DNA of 64,000 bases from Trinickia acidisoli (GTDB lineage Bacteria; Pseudomonadota; Gammaproteobacteria; Burkholderiales; Burkholderiaceae): NCBI RefSeq assembly GCF_017315725.1, contig NZ_JAFLRG010000001.1, forward strand, positions 3,162,001 to 3,226,000, read 5' to 3'. Below, in pieces: positions 8,812-19,215 of the stretch (its first letter is position 1; each line of letters begins with the position of its first letter). Below the pieces are notes generated by a model. The model saw only the letters and a program-made list of their open reading frames with translations. It did no database searches and was not told the DNA's origin. Made by a program: the position numbers and the translations under genes.

Positions 8812-8886
8812 CGTAAGGCTTTGGGCATTGAAAAATGAGGCGTTGAACGAGCGGCTCGCGCGCCGCGCTTAAGTAGCTCGAATTGC

Positions 8887-9888
8887 TTAAGTCCCTTGTT
8901 CCCGCACGGCCCTGCTCGGCTTCGCCCGGCGGCCGCCTACCGGCGCGCGAGGCGCGCGCGCGTGCACGCTTGCATGGGCGCGCACGATGTCGATGAAGCC
9001 GGCCAGCACAGGGCCGACGTCGGCCGTCCGCCAGACGAGCCCCGTTTCGACGAGCGGCGTGCGCTCGGCAAGCGGCCGATAGACGACACCGGTGCGCCGC
9101 AAGTTCCGCAACGACTGCGGCACGAGCGCGACGCCCATGCCCGCCGAGACGAGACTGACGATCGTCTGCATCTGAATCGCTTCTTGTCCGATGCGGGGCG
9201 CGAGGCCCGCCGCACCGTAGCAGCCCGTAATGATGTCATAAAAGCCCGGTGCCAAACGGCGCGGGAAGATCACGAGCGGCAATTGCCCCACTTCCGACAG
9301 CGACACGGGTTCATCGAGCCAGTCGGGCGGCTCACCGCGGCCGCGATGACGCACGCCGGATGCGGGCAGCGCCGCGACGAGCGGTTCGCGCATGACGGGC
9401 AGATACGTCAGCGTCGCCGCATGACGCGGCGGCAGCGGCGGAATGATGAGGCCGGCATCGATCCGGCCCGCGACGAGTTCCTCGATCTGCACGTCGCTCG
9501 TCGCTTCCGCCAGATTCAGGCGCACGCGCGGATGGTGCGCCGCGAACTCGCGCAACAATTGCGGCAGCAGGCCGTAATCGGCCGTGGAGACGAACGAGAG
9601 CGAAAGCGCACCGGCCTCGCCGCGCGCGAGGCTTTGCGCGAGCGGCCGCAGCGCGTCGGCACCCACGAGCAGCTTGCGCACTTCGGGCAGCAGATCGGCA
9701 CCGACAGCCGTGAGCTCGACCGTACGTTTCGTGCGTGCGAACAGCTCGACGCCGAGCGTTTCCTCGAGCGCACGAATCGCCTGCGACAGCGGGGGCTGGG
9801 TCATCGACAGCTTGCGGGCGGCGCGCCCGAAATGCCGCTCCTCGGCAACGGCGACGAAATAGCGCAATTGGCGCAAATCCGGTGTCAT
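8887..9888 (-). CDS. LysR-family transcriptional regulator, divergent from ilvD
   Basis: 333-residue LysR-type regulator. The N-terminal winged helix-turn-helix (MTPDLRQLRYFVAVAEERHF, helix ERHFGRAARKLSMTQPPLSQ) is followed by a linker helix and a periplasmic-binding-like effector domain (about residues 90-300). The start at 9888 is set by alignment to the LysR N-terminus; the frame runs open far upstream only because it is antisense to ilvD. The C-terminal 30 residues are a basic, Ala/Arg-rich extension beyond the usual 300. Position suggests control of ilvD, whose start lies 187 bp away, but the ligand is unknown. Confidence 0.9.
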   Translation of the reverse strand: MTPDLRQLRYFVAVAEERHFGRAARKLSMTQPPLSQAIRALEETLGVELFARTKRTVELTAVGADLLPEVRKLLVGADALRPLAQSLARGEAGALSLSFVSTADYGLLPQLLREFAAHHPRVRLNLAEATSDVQIEELVAGRIDAGLIIPPLPPRHAATLTYLPVMREPLVAALPASGVRHRGRGEPPDWLDEPVSLSEVGQLPLVIFPRRLAPGFYDIITGCYGAAGLAPRIGQEAIQMQTIVSLVSAGMGVALVPQSLRNLRRTGVVYRPLAERTPLVETGLVWRTADVGPVLAGFIDIVRAHASVHARAPRAPVGGRRAKPSRAVREQGT

Positions 9889-10074
9889 GGCGGCGGCTCC
9901 CAGCGATCGCTGTTGATATGCGTTTCGACCTAATTCGCCATGAATCATATATTGGACATGCGCAACCGGGCGCGGCATTCTGATCCGAGCCTCATGCGCG
10001 GCCCTCGCCTCGCCCGGGCAGTATTCACTCGCCCAACGGCCGGCCGCTCCCGATGAACGAACCGGAGTCTCCTC

Positions 10075-11748
10075 ATGGCCCACAACCGTCGCTCCCAGCA
10101 CATCACGCAAGGCGTCGCGCGCGCACCGAACCGCTCGATGTTCTATGCGCTCGGCTACAAGAAGGACGACTTCGACAAGCCGATGATCGGCATCGCGAAC
10201 GGCCACTCCACGATCACGCCGTGCAACGCCGGCTTGCAGAAGCTCGCCGATGCGGCGGTCGCCGCGGTGAGCGAGGCCGGCGCGAATGCGCAGACGTTCG
10301 GCACGCCGACAATCTCCGACGGCATGTCGATGGGTACCGAAGGGATGAAGTACTCGCTCGTCTCGCGCGAGGTCATCGCCGACTGCGTCGAGACCTGCGT
10401 GCAGGGCCAGTGGATGGACGGCGTCGTCGTGATCGGCGGCTGCGACAAGAATATGCCGGGCGGCATGATCGCACTCGCCCGCATGAACGTGCCGGGCATT
10501 TACGTCTACGGCGGCACAATCCGCCCCGGCCACTGGAAGGGCAAGGACTTGACGATCGTGTCGTCGTTCGAGGCCGTCGGCGAGTTCACGGCCGGCCGCA
10601 TGTCGAAGGAAGACTTCGACGGCATCGAGCAGAACGCCTGTCCCACCACGGGCTCGTGCGGCGGCATGTACACGGCCAACACGATGAGCTCGTCGTTCGA
10701 AGCGCTCGGTATGTCGCTGCTCTACTCGTCGACGATGGCGAACCCCGACGACGAGAAGGTCGTATCGAGCGCGCAATCGGCGCGCGTGCTCGTCGAAGCC
10801 GTGAAAAAGGATTTGAAGCCGCGCGACATCATCACGCGCGAATCGATCGAGAATGCCGTGGCGCTCATCATGGCGACGGGCGGCTCGACCAATGCGGTGC
10901 TCCACTATCTCGCGATCGCGCATGCGGCCGAAGTCGAATGGACGATCGACGATTTCGAGCGAATTCGCCAACGCGTGCCCGTCATCTGCAATTTGAAGCC
11001 GTCGGGCGACTATGTCGCGACCGACCTTCACCGCGCGGGCGGCATCCCGCAGGTGCTGAAGATTCTGCTCGACGCGGGCCTGCTGCACGGCGATTGCGTC
11101 ACGATCACCGGCAAAACCATCGCCGAAGAATTGAAGGACGTACCGAGCGCGCCGCGCGCCGACCAGCAAGTGATCTTCCCGATCGAGAAGGCGCTGTACA
11201 AGGAAGGGCACTTGGCGATCCTCAAGGGCAACCTCGCCACGAACGGTGCCGTCGCGAAAATCACCGGCCTGAAGAACCCGGTGATCACGGGCCCGGCGCG
11301 CGTCTTCGACGACGAGCAAAGCGCACTCGCGGCGATCCTGGACGAGCGCATCCGTCCCGGCGACGTGCTCGTGCTGCGCTATCTCGGCCCGCAAGGCGGA
11401 CCGGGCATGCCCGAAATGCTGGCCCCCACTTCCGCGCTGATCGGCAAAGGATTAGGCGAATCGGTCGGTCTCATCACCGACGGGCGCTTCTCGGGCGGAA
11501 CCTGGGGCATGGTGGTCGGGCACGTCGCACCGGAAGCGTTCGTCGGCGGCACGATCGCGCTCGTGCAAGAAGGCGATTCGATCACGATCGATGCGCACGC
11601 GCTGCTGCTGCAACTGAACGTGGATGAAGCGGAACTCGCGCGTCGAAAAGCCGCGTGGAAGCAGCCGGCTCCGCGCTACGTGCACGGCGTGCTTGCCAAG
11701 TATGCGGCGCTCGCGCGCCCGGCCGACCAAGGCGCCGTGACCGGTTGA
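10075..11748 (+). CDS. ilvD: Dihydroxy-acid dehydratase
   Basis: 557-residue cytosolic iron-sulfur dehydratase that converts 2,3-dihydroxy-isovalerate or 2,3-dihydroxy-3-methylvalerate to the 2-keto acids of valine and isoleucine synthesis. Candidate cluster cysteines are Cys50 (STITPCNAG), Cys123 ([10 protein letters not shown]) and Cys195 ([14 protein letters not shown]). The C-terminal region has SDGRFSGG-like [15 protein letters not shown]. Length matches the short IlvD class of about 555-570 residues. A GGAG Shine-Dalgarno precedes the ATG. A second, distant IlvD/Edd paralogue lies at 38431-40185. Confidence 0.97.
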   Translation: MAHNRRSQHITQGVARAPNRSMFYALGYKKDDFDKPMIGIANGHSTITPCNAGLQKLADAAVAAVSEAGANAQTFGTPTISDGMSMGTEGMKYSLVSREVIADCVETCVQGQWMDGVVVIGGCDKNMPGGMIALARMNVPGIYVYGGTIRPGHWKGKDLTIVSSFEAVGEFTAGRMSKEDFDGIEQNACPTTGSCGGMYTANTMSSSFEALGMSLLYSSTMANPDDEKVVSSAQSARVLVEAVKKDLKPRDIITRESIENAVALIMATGGSTNAVLHYLAIAHAAEVEWTIDDFERIRQRVPVICNLKPSGDYVATDLHRAGGIPQVLKILLDAGLLHGDCVTITGKTIAEELKDVPSAPRADQQVIFPIEKALYKEGHLAILKGNLATNGAVAKITGLKNPVITGPARVFDDEQSALAAILDERIRPGDVLVLRYLGPQGGPGMPEMLAPTSALIGKGLGESVGLITDGRFSGGTWGMVVGHVAPEAFVGGTIALVQEGDSITIDAHALLLQLNVDEAELARRKAAWKQPAPRYVHGVLAKYAALARPADQGAVTG

Positions 11749-11779
11749 CCCTCACCGCAGCCGCGCCCGCGGCGGGTGC

Positions 11780-12163
11780 CTATCGTTGCGACGTATGCCG
11801 CGCGAGCTCCTCGCTGACGGCATCGCGCACCCACCCCGCCACCTCCGCCTCGAGCGCGCTGACGACTTCGCGCGTGACTTGCCGCACGAGCCAGTTCGTA
11901 TGCTCCTCGACGGCGTCGCGGCAACGCGCTTCGATGACACCGCGCGCGTCCTGCCGCAGATAGCTCGAGAAACGCGCCCGCAAACGCTCGGCGATGAATT
12001 CGACGTCGCGCGCATCGAACACGGCGGGCCGCGCGCCCGGTTGCTCGGCCGGCACCGTCGCGACATCGACCTGAGGCTCGGCCGGGCGGCCGACGGCTGG
12101 CCTGCCAGGCACGATAACGTCGGTCAGCATCGGAATCGAGTGGGGATCGTGGGGATCGGCCAT
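11780..12163 (-). CDS. DUF2486-type small hypothetical protein
   Basis: 127-residue soluble protein. The N-terminal 50 residues are Pro/Ala-rich and look disordered (MADPHDPHSIPMLTDVIVPG). The C-terminal half is helical and charged (FIAERLRARFSSYLRQDARG), with repeated EVVSALEAEVAGWV-like helices. This pattern fits the Burkholderia-specific DUF2486 family found beside holC. The ATG at 12163 is chosen because the upstream extension of the frame overlaps holC and has no ribosome site; GGGAGGA lies just upstream. Function unknown. It is probably co-transcribed behind pepA and holC. Confidence 0.75.
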   Translation of the reverse strand: MADPHDPHSIPMLTDVIVPGRPAVGRPAEPQVDVATVPAEQPGARPAVFDARDVEFIAERLRARFSSYLRQDARGVIEARCRDAVEEHTNWLVRQVTREVVSALEAEVAGWVRDAVSEELARHTSQR

Positions 12164-12240
12164 GCTTGTCCTCCCTGGTTTCAATCGACATACCGGCGAA
12201 CGCGCCGGCGCACACGAAGCCGGCGCACCGGCGGCGACGC

Positions 12241-12657
12241 TCACGCGTCTTGCTTGTAATTGTTGAGCGGATAGCCGCGATCGCGGTAGAAACGATACCG
12301 CTCGCGCCCCGCCGCGAGCTCGTCGTCGCTCGTGCCGACGACTTCGAGCAAGCGCTCGAAGCGCGCGAACTGCGCCGGCACCGCCGGTGCAAGATTGAGC
12401 AAGATCCGATGATGCGGCGCGCGCTCGAGATCCGTCGCCAGCACGATCGGCGTACGCGCGGCAAGCGCGCTGTCGGCCATGCAATGCGGCAGGAAATCGA
12501 GCGGCGAGAACGTCCAGAGCCGCTCGTCGAAGGCGCGCAGCCGCCCGGGATCGGCCAGCACGACGAGCGGCTGGCCGGCCTGGTACGCCTTGCGCGCGAG
12601 CCGGCAGGCATACAGCAACGCATCGCCGACGTTCGAATGAAAGTCGACGCGTGTCAC
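12241..12657 (-). CDS. holC: DNA polymerase III subunit chi
   Basis: 138-residue HolC homologue, the clamp-loader accessory subunit that links the polymerase to SSB. The start is GTG at 12657 (protein TRVDFHSNVGDALLYACRLA). Family features are the N-terminal FHSNVGDALLYACRLARKAY, the PLVVLADPGRLRAFDERLW segment, and PIVLATDLERAPHHRILLNL near the C-terminal third. Length is close to E. coli chi (147). It lies 44 bp after pepA on the same strand, the pepA-holC order seen widely in proteobacteria. Confidence 0.93.
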   Translation of the reverse strand: MTRVDFHSNVGDALLYACRLARKAYQAGQPLVVLADPGRLRAFDERLWTFSPLDFLPHCMADSALAARTPIVLATDLERAPHHRILLNLAPAVPAQFARFERLLEVVGTSDDELAAGRERYRFYRDRGYPLNNYKQDA

Positions 12658-12700
12658 AGCGTGGCCCCGCGCGCAAGCCCGGCGGCTGCCCCGGCTGCCA

Positions 12701-14212
12701 TCACTGCCCCGCGCGATCGATCAAGAATTGCGTGAGCAGCGGCACGGGACGCCCCGTCGCCCCTTTGGTCGCGCCGCTCTTCCACGCGGTGCCCGCGATG
12801 TCGAGGTGCGCCCAGGGATAGGCTTCCGTGAAGCGCGACAGGAAGCAGGCCGCCGTCACGCTGCCGGCCGGGCGGCCGCCGATGTTGGCGAGGTCGGCGA
12901 AGTTCGACTTGAGCTGCTCCTGATACTCGTCGTCGAGCGGCATGCGCCAGGCCGGATCCGATGCCTCGCGCGACGCGTCGAGCAGCTCGCCGGCCAGCGC
13001 ATCGTCCTTCGAGAACAGCCCCGAATTGTGATGGCCGAGCGCGATGATGCACGCACCCGTGAGCGTGGCGATGTCGACCACCGCGGCCGGCTTGAAGCGC
13101 GCGGCGTAGGCGAGCGCATCGCACAGAATCAAGCGCCCTTCCGCATCCGTGTTCAGCACTTCGATCGTGAGCCCCGACATGCTGGTGACGATGTCGCCCG
13201 GCTTCGTGGCCTGGCCGCTCGGCATGTTCTCGCAGGCGGGAACGATCCCGACGACATTGAGCTTCAAACCGAGCTCGGCGACGGCGCGCAGCGTGCCGAA
13301 CACCGAGGCCGCGCCGCACATGTCGTACTTCATCTCGTCCATGCCCTCGCCCGGCTTGAGCGAAATGCCGCCGCTGTCGAACGTGACGCCCTTGCCGACG
13401 AGCACGATCGGGGCGGCCTTGGCGGCGCCTCCCTGATATTGCATGACGATGAACTGCGCGGGCTCGACCGAACCGCGCGTGACCGACAGGAACGAGCCCA
13501 TCTTGAGCGCTTCGAGTTGCTTCTCGCCAAGCACTTCGACCTTGAGCTTGAACTCCTTGCCGAGCTTCTTCGCGGTTTCGCCGAGATAGCTCGGCGTGCA
13601 GACATTGCCGGGCAGATTGCCGAGATCGCGCGCGAGTTCCATGCCGTTGGCAACGGCCAGCGCCTGCTTGACGGCGACCTTCGTGAGCTTTTCGTCAGCC
13701 GCATCGACGGTCACGACGATGCGCTTGAGCGCGTGCTTGACGGCTTCCGGCTTGCTCTTGAGTTGCGTGAACTGATACGTTTCGGCGCGCAGCGCGAGAA
13801 CCGCGGCGCGCGCCGCCCAGTCGGCCGTGCGTTCCTTGATGGGCAACTGCGCGAGCGTGAACGTGACTTGGACGATCTTCGTGCCGAGCAGGGCGCGCCA
13901 TGTGGCACGCACCGCTTCGCCGTATGCCTTCTGCCCGAATGCGTCTTGCTTGCCGAGCCCGACCAGCAGCACGCGCGAGGCGCCAATGCCTTCCACCTCG
14001 TGCAAGAACAGCGTCGAGCCGCTCTTGCCCTGCATGTCGCCGGCCTTGACGATGCGCGTGAGGAGCCCCTTCGTCGCGGCGTCGATCTCGAGCGCCGCAC
14101 CGGACAAGGACTGCCCCTCGAACACGCCGATGACGATGCAATCGGATTTCCCCGTCAGAAAACCACCGGTCGTGCCCTTCGTCCAGTCACAGGCTTTTAT
14201 GCTAAAGTCCAT
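12701..14212 (-). CDS. pepA: Leucyl aminopeptidase (cytosol aminopeptidase, M17)
   Basis: 503-residue M17 aminopeptidase that removes N-terminal residues from peptides using two metal ions. In some species it also acts as a DNA-binding regulator or in Xer recombination. The catalytic block is clear: the metal-binding Lys/Asp in [20 protein letters not shown], and the signature [14 protein letters not shown] that gives the PROSITE pattern. Length matches E. coli PepA (503). The ATG at 14212 lies 124 bp from the divergent lptF start. holC follows. Confidence 0.97.
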   Translation of the reverse strand: MDFSIKACDWTKGTTGGFLTGKSDCIVIGVFEGQSLSGAALEIDAATKGLLTRIVKAGDMQGKSGSTLFLHEVEGIGASRVLLVGLGKQDAFGQKAYGEAVRATWRALLGTKIVQVTFTLAQLPIKERTADWAARAAVLALRAETYQFTQLKSKPEAVKHALKRIVVTVDAADEKLTKVAVKQALAVANGMELARDLGNLPGNVCTPSYLGETAKKLGKEFKLKVEVLGEKQLEALKMGSFLSVTRGSVEPAQFIVMQYQGGAAKAAPIVLVGKGVTFDSGGISLKPGEGMDEMKYDMCGAASVFGTLRAVAELGLKLNVVGIVPACENMPSGQATKPGDIVTSMSGLTIEVLNTDAEGRLILCDALAYAARFKPAAVVDIATLTGACIIALGHHNSGLFSKDDALAGELLDASREASDPAWRMPLDDEYQEQLKSNFADLANIGGRPAGSVTAACFLSRFTEAYPWAHLDIAGTAWKSGATKGATGRPVPLLTQFLIDRAGQ

Positions 14213-14336
14213 CGCGCTTGTCCTCGGATAAAATCGGCTTAACTCTAGAAACGAAGCCGCAATTATCCGCTATTTTTTCTCCGGCGTCGGCATGCCGCGC
14301 GCGGCTGCGCGAACGCCCCGCCCTCTCGCATCGACG

Positions 14337-15434
14337 ATGATCTTCGAACGCTCCCTGCAGCGCGAGCTAGCGTATACGGCCGGTGCCGTATTCATGGTGC
14401 TGCTGACCATCTTTCTGACGACGATGATGATACGCATCGTCGGCTATGCCGCGTCGGGCGAAATCGACCCGAAGGACGTCGTCGTCCTGATCGGTCTGAC
14501 CGTCATCGGCTACATCGCCGTGATGCTCGTCGTCACGATGTTCGTCTCCATTCTGTTCGTGCTCACGCGCTGGTACCGCGATTCCGAGATGGTCGTTTGG
14601 CTCGCCTCGGGCGTGAGCCTCACGCAGTTCATCAAGCCGATCGCGAAGTTCTCGGCGCCGATCATCCTGCTCGTCGTGTTTTTCGCCTACATCGGCTGGC
14701 CGTGGTCGAATGCGCAGAGCAAGCTCATTCGCACCCGGTTTCAGCAACGCGACGAAGTCTCCATGCTCGCGCCCGGCCAGTTTCGCGAATCGCCGGCCAC
14801 GCACCGCGTGTTCTTCGTCGAAAAAATGACGCCCGATCAAGCGCACGTGCAGAACGTATTCGTCACGAGCACCGAGAACGGTAAGGTCAGCGTCATCGTT
14901 TCGCAGAACGGCCATGTCGAGACGATGAAGGACGGCTCGCGCTTCGTCGTGCTGGAAAACGGCCGGCGCTACGACGGGGAACCGGGCAAGCCCGATTTCC
15001 GCATCATGGAGTTCATGCGCTACGGTGTGAAGATCACGCACCAGCCGATCGTCAATACGCCGTCGGCGACGGGCATGTCCACGCTTGCCTTGCTGCGCCA
15101 TCCCACGCGCGAGAATCTCGCCGAGTTCGCTTGGCGCACGGGGCTGCCGCTGATGGCGGTGAACCTGATGCTGCTCGGCATTCCGCTCGCCTATCAAAAC
15201 CCGCGGCGAGGGCGCACGATCAACCTCGTGATGGCCGTGCTGATCTTCCTGACCTATTCGAACCTGCTCAACGTCGTGCAGTCGTGGCTCGAGCAGGGCA
15301 AGATCTCGTTCGTGCTCGCGCTCCTGGGCTTGCATATCGCCGCGGCACTGCTCGTCGTCGCCGTGTTCTGGATGCGCGTGCGCAATCGTCCGCTCATTCC
15401 GCGCACGTGGTTCGCGTCTACGCGGGGAGCTTGA
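14337..15434 (+). CDS. lptF: LPS export ABC transporter permease LptF
   Basis: 365-residue inner-membrane permease of the LptB2FG complex that extracts lipopolysaccharide from the inner membrane. The ATG at 14337 (MIFERSLQRELAYTAGAVF) is preferred over 14292, which would add an Arg/Pro-rich stretch not found in the family. Three transmembrane helices lie before a periplasmic beta-jellyroll domain (about residues 120-260), and three more follow it. The N-terminal ERSLQRE and the C-terminal PLAYQNPRRGRTINLVMAV segment are typical. lptG follows after 4 nt. Confidence 0.96.
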   Translation: MIFERSLQRELAYTAGAVFMVLLTIFLTTMMIRIVGYAASGEIDPKDVVVLIGLTVIGYIAVMLVVTMFVSILFVLTRWYRDSEMVVWLASGVSLTQFIKPIAKFSAPIILLVVFFAYIGWPWSNAQSKLIRTRFQQRDEVSMLAPGQFRESPATHRVFFVEKMTPDQAHVQNVFVTSTENGKVSVIVSQNGHVETMKDGSRFVVLENGRRYDGEPGKPDFRIMEFMRYGVKITHQPIVNTPSATGMSTLALLRHPTRENLAEFAWRTGLPLMAVNLMLLGIPLAYQNPRRGRTINLVMAVLIFLTYSNLLNVVQSWLEQGKISFVLALLGLHIAAALLVVAVFWMRVRNRPLIPRTWFASTRGA

Positions 15435-15438
15435 GGCG

Positions 15439-16587
15439 ATGCGCATCTACGAACGATATTTCGCCCGGCAGGTGTACCTCGCGTTCATCTTCGTCCTGTT
15501 CGCGTTCTCGGGCCTGTTTTTCTTTTTCGATCTGATCAACGAGCTCAACACGGTCGGCCACGGCAATTACAAGTTCGGCCTTGCCGTGCTGCGCGTGGCG
15601 CTGCAAACGCCGTCGCGCTTCTACGAAATCATTCCCGTCGCCGCTTTGATCAGCGCAATCTATGTGTTCGCGCAGATGGCGGCGAGCTCCGAGTACACGA
15701 TCTTTCGCGTATCGGGCCTGTCCACGGGCCGGGCGCTGCGCTCGCTGCTCAAGATCGGCATTCCGCTCGTGCTCGTGACTTACTTCATCGGCGAAGTCGT
15801 CGGACCTTATTCCGATCAGTTGTCCGAGCGCGTGCGCCTCGAGGCGCTCGGCTCGGCCGTTTCGACCAACTTCGCCTCCGGCGTCTGGGTCAAGGACACG
15901 CTGACGGCCAGCGAGGACGGCCAGCAAGTCACACGCTTCGTCAACGTCGGCGAATTGATGCCCGATTCCACGATCAGCAACGTGCGTATCTACGAATTCG
16001 ATCCGAGCTTCAAGCTGACGAATCTGCGAACCGCGCAGACGGGCCGCTACCAAGGTAACGGCCACTGGCTGCTGACCGGCGTGACCGACACCAAGCTCAC
16101 GAGCCTGCCTCAGCCTGGGAAAGCCCCTGCTGACACGCTCAATCCCGTCTATCGGGCGACGCAAGTGACGCTGCCCGAGTACTCGCTGCGCTCGGAGCTC
16201 ACGCCGCAAATTCTGTCGGTGCTGCTCGTGTCGCCCGATCGCATGTCGATCTTCAACCTGTTCCGCTATATCCAGCATCTGGTCGAGAACCAACAGGACA
16301 CGCAGCGCTACGAAATCGCACTGTGGAAGAAACTGCTCTATCCGTTCGCGGTGCTCGTGATGCTCGTGCTGTCGCTGCCGTTCGCGTATCTGCATACGCG
16401 CGCGGGCGTGGTCGGCGTGAAAGTATTCGGTGGCATCATGCTCGGCATGAGCTTTCAACTCGTCAACACGCTGTTCTCGCACGTCGGCATGCTCAACACG
16501 TGGCCCGCGCCCGTGACGGCCGCAACGCCGAGCCTCATCTATCTTGCGCTCGGGCTTGCCGGGCTCAAGTGGTTCGATCGGCACTGA
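15439..16587 (+). CDS. lptG: LPS export ABC transporter permease LptG
   Basis: 382-residue partner of LptF. It has the same layout: N-terminal helices (MRIYERYFARQVYLAFIFVL), a central periplasmic jellyroll domain, and three C-terminal helices with LPFAYLHTRAGVVGVKVFGG. It follows lptF after a 4-nt gap, and its stop overlaps an alternative ATG of the next gene (TGATG at 16585-16589). LptB is not in the window. Confidence 0.96.
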   Translation: MRIYERYFARQVYLAFIFVLFAFSGLFFFFDLINELNTVGHGNYKFGLAVLRVALQTPSRFYEIIPVAALISAIYVFAQMAASSEYTIFRVSGLSTGRALRSLLKIGIPLVLVTYFIGEVVGPYSDQLSERVRLEALGSAVSTNFASGVWVKDTLTASEDGQQVTRFVNVGELMPDSTISNVRIYEFDPSFKLTNLRTAQTGRYQGNGHWLLTGVTDTKLTSLPQPGKAPADTLNPVYRATQVTLPEYSLRSELTPQILSVLLVSPDRMSIFNLFRYIQHLVENQQDTQRYEIALWKKLLYPFAVLVMLVLSLPFAYLHTRAGVVGVKVFGGIMLGMSFQLVNTLFSHVGMLNTWPAPVTAATPSLIYLALGLAGLKWFDRH

Positions 16588-16613
16588 TGCTGGTTGCGGC
16601 AGCGGAGAAATCG

Positions 16614-17003
16614 ATGAACGCAAGCGCCATTTCACGCGGCATCATCCTGTTCGGGCACGGCGCGCGCGATGCGCGGTGGGCCGAGCCGTTCGAGCGGCTG
16701 GCCCACAAGCTGCGTGTGCTCGCGGGGCCCGATACGCGCGTCTCGCTCGCATTCCTCGACTTGATGACGCCCGATCTGCCGGCCGCGGTGGCGGCGCAGG
16801 TGGCCGCGGGCTGTCGATCGATTACCGTCGTGCCCGTTTTCTTCGGACAAGGCGGGCACGTGCGGCGCGATCTACCGCTCTTACTCGATGCCTGTCGCAC
16901 AGCCCATCCGGCAGTCGACATTCGCGGTGCGGTACCGGTCGGCGAGGACGATGCCGTGCTCGACGCGCTCACGGCGTATTGCCTACGTCAGCTCGCCGGC
17001 TAG
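16614..17003 (+). CDS. Small CbiX/SirB-type sirohydrochlorin chelatase
   Basis: 129-residue single-domain chelatase, the CbiX-S/SirB class, that inserts cobalt or iron into sirohydrochlorin. The two metal/catalytic histidines are visible in ILFGHGARDARW (about His15) and FFGQGGHVRRDLP (about His79). The start at 16614 is preferred because GGAGA lies 5 nt upstream; an in-frame ATG at 16587 overlaps the lptG stop and would add nine residues. It lies tail-to-tail with uroporphyrinogen-III methyltransferase, which makes its substrate precursor. Both could serve siroheme for CysI or cobalamin. Metal choice cannot be read from sequence. Confidence 0.88.
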   Translation: MNASAISRGIILFGHGARDARWAEPFERLAHKLRVLAGPDTRVSLAFLDLMTPDLPAAVAAQVAAGCRSITVVPVFFGQGGHVRRDLPLLLDACRTAHPAVDIRGAVPVGEDDAVLDALTAYCLRQLAG

Positions 17004-17009
17004 ATCCGC

Positions 17010-17798
17010 TCAGGCGGCGTGCGCGTAGGAATCGTGCGCGGCGCGGCGTTCACCGTCGCCTTGCTGGTCATCGGCGCGCGTGGTGGCCAATGCGCGTTCG
17101 GCAAACGCCTGACCGATCATCAACAGGCTCGGCTGGGACGGATCGAGCCAAGTCTGCGCCTCGCCCATGGCGAGCGCATCGAGCGTCAAAGTGAGCGTGC
17201 GTTCGCGCGGCGTGCTGCACGCCTCGACGATGGCGACGGGCGTCGCACCGGAGCGGCCTGCGTCGATTAATTGCTGCGCAATGTCGGGCGCGCTGTCGCG
17301 ACCCATGTAGAACACGAGGGAATCGGCGTTCACCGCCTCGCGGATCGCCTCGCTATCGGGCGCGCGGCTCTTCGTGGCCAGCGCCACGCTGCGCGCAACC
17401 CCACGCAGCGTCAGCGAACGCTTGACCGACGCGGCGGCAGCCAACGCGGCCGTAATCCCGGGCACGACTTCATAGTCGATGCCGGCTTCCTCGAGTGCGC
17501 GCATTTCCTCGTCGGCCCGGCCGAACAGCATCGGGTCGCCGCCCTTCAGCCGCACGACGACATCGTGCGCGCGCGCTGCATCGACGATCTGTTTATTGAT
17601 GAATTGCTGCGCCGTCGAGCGCTGCCCGCAGCGCTTGCCGACGGCGATCTTGCGGGCGTGCGGCGCATACTCGAGCATCGCGGGCTCGACGAGCGCGTCG
17701 TGCAGCACCACGTTGGCCATGCCCAACAAACGGGCGCCACGCACCGTGATGAGATCCGCCGCTCCCGGTCCTGCACCGATCAAATACACCTTGCCCAT
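17010..17798 (-). CDS. cobA: Uroporphyrinogen-III C-methyltransferase (SUMT)
   Basis: 262-residue S-adenosylmethionine-dependent methyltransferase converting uroporphyrinogen III to precorrin-2, the branch point for siroheme and cobalamin. Motifs are GAGPGAADLITVRGARLL at the N-terminus, VGKRCG near residue 50, and VVRLKGGDPMLFGRADEE near residue 83, which is the SUMT signature. It lacks the dehydrogenase/ferrochelatase domain of CysG, so dehydrogenation and metal insertion need other proteins; the adjacent CbiX-type chelatase is a candidate. It is the last gene of the cysI-DUF934-cysHDN operon, 58 bp after cysN, consistent with siroheme supply to the sulfite reductase. Confidence 0.95.
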   Translation of the reverse strand: MGKVYLIGAGPGAADLITVRGARLLGMANVVLHDALVEPAMLEYAPHARKIAVGKRCGQRSTAQQFINKQIVDAARAHDVVVRLKGGDPMLFGRADEEMRALEEAGIDYEVVPGITAALAAAASVKRSLTLRGVARSVALATKSRAPDSEAIREAVNADSLVFYMGRDSAPDIAQQLIDAGRSGATPVAIVEACSTPRERTLTLTLDALAMGEAQTWLDPSQPSLLMIGQAFAERALATTRADDQQGDGERRAAHDSYAHAA

Positions 17799-17856
17799 TG
17801 CGCTTCCATCCTCTCGCGTGTGCGGGCGGCGCCTTGCGCGCCGCCTCGTTCATCCA

Positions 17857-19176
17857 TCACGCGGAATATGCACGAATCATGCCGGCCGCGACCGTATGGT
17901 GCGTGGCCTCGTCGATCAGCACGAACGCGCCCGTGCCCGCATGCGCGTCATACGCATCGCACACGATCGGCTTTTGCAGCGTCAATGCGACGCGCCCGAT
18001 ATCGTTCATCTTCAAGTCGTGTACCGCGCTCGAATGCAACAGCGTATGCACGTCCAGCACTTCCTTGACGGTCCCGATTCGGGCAAATACCGTCGTCGTG
18101 GTCTGCTTGAGCAGATATTTGCGCTGCGTCGAGAGCGGCTCCTCATCGAACCAGCACAAATCGGCCTCCAGCTTCTTGGCCGGCTGCGGCGCAGCTTGCG
18201 CCGCCACGAACGTATCGCCGCGCGAGACGTCCAGGTCCTGCGTCAGGCGGATCGTCACCGTCTGCCCCGCGAACGCCCGGTCCACTTGCGCCGTGCCGCC
18301 CGGCACCGGCGCGATGATCTCGGCCACCGTCGCCTCGCGCTGCGCCGGCAGCACCACGAGCGCATCGCCCACTCGCACCTCGCCCGCCTCCACGCGCCCC
18401 ATGTAACCGCGGAAATCGTCCGCGCTCGCCCCGTCCTGGCGCGCCACCCACTGCACCGGAAAGCGCAGCGCTTCGCCCATCGCCTGCGCCACCGGCAACT
18501 GCTCGAGCACGTCCAAGAGCGGCTCGCCCGCATACCACGGCATCCGCTCGCTCGCCTGCACGATGTTGTCGCCCTTGAGCGCCGACACCGGCACGAACCG
18601 CACATCCGACAAACCCAGTTGCCGCGCCAGCTCCACGTACGCGTCGCGGATCTCGTTGAAGCGCGTCTCGCTGTACTCGATCAAGTCCATCTTGTTGATC
18701 GCCACGATCACGTGCTGCAAGCCCAAGAGCTTGACGATCGCACTGTGCCGCTTGGTCTGCGGCAGCAAGATTGTGCGCCCGTCGTCGCCCTTTGTGACGC
18801 GGGTGGCGTCGACCAGGATGATCGCCGCATGCGCCGTCGAGGCCCCCGTCACCATGTTGCGCGTGTACTGCTCGTGCCCCGGCGTATCGGCGATGATGAA
18901 CTTGCGCCGCGCCGTGGCGAAATACCGATACGCCACGTCGATCGTGATGCCCTGCTCGCGCTCGGCCTCCAAGCCGTCGGTGAGCAGCGACAGGTCGATC
19001 TCATCGCCCACCGTGCGCTTGTTCTTCGCCCGCGAGAGCGCCGAGAGCTGGTCCGACAGCACCGCGCGGCTGTCATAGAGCAGGCGCCCGATCAGCGTGC
19101 TCTTGCCGTCGTCGACGCTGCCCGCCGTGATGAATCGCAGCACACCGAGGTCTGCCGGTTGATGAGGAGTACTCAT
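17857..19176 (-). CDS. cysN: Sulfate adenylyltransferase subunit 1 (GTPase)
   Basis: 439-residue EF-Tu-like GTPase that drives APS formation together with CysD. GTP-binding motifs are GSVDDGKSTLIGRLLYD (about residue 18), DTPGHEQYTRNM and the NKMDL guanine-binding loop. It ends without a C-terminal APS-kinase (CysC) domain. That fits the APS-reductase pathway indicated by cysH in the same operon, since no PAPS is needed. Spacing to cysD is 39 bp. Confidence 0.97.
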   Translation of the reverse strand: MSTPHQPADLGVLRFITAGSVDDGKSTLIGRLLYDSRAVLSDQLSALSRAKNKRTVGDEIDLSLLTDGLEAEREQGITIDVAYRYFATARRKFIIADTPGHEQYTRNMVTGASTAHAAIILVDATRVTKGDDGRTILLPQTKRHSAIVKLLGLQHVIVAINKMDLIEYSETRFNEIRDAYVELARQLGLSDVRFVPVSALKGDNIVQASERMPWYAGEPLLDVLEQLPVAQAMGEALRFPVQWVARQDGASADDFRGYMGRVEAGEVRVGDALVVLPAQREATVAEIIAPVPGGTAQVDRAFAGQTVTIRLTQDLDVSRGDTFVAAQAAPQPAKKLEADLCWFDEEPLSTQRKYLLKQTTTTVFARIGTVKEVLDVHTLLHSSAVHDLKMNDIGRVALTLQKPIVCDAYDAHAGTGAFVLIDEATHHTVAAGMIRAYSA

Positions 19177-19215
19177 GATCTCAATCCCGTCTTCAATGTT
19201 TCGGAGTGCTGACTA

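Noticed and set aside
9889..11394. Long minus-strand extension of the LysR frame over ilvD (835 codons in total)
   Set aside because: It is antisense to a clear ilvD and is Arg/His/Asp-rich with no domain; a by-product of high G+C at third codon positions.
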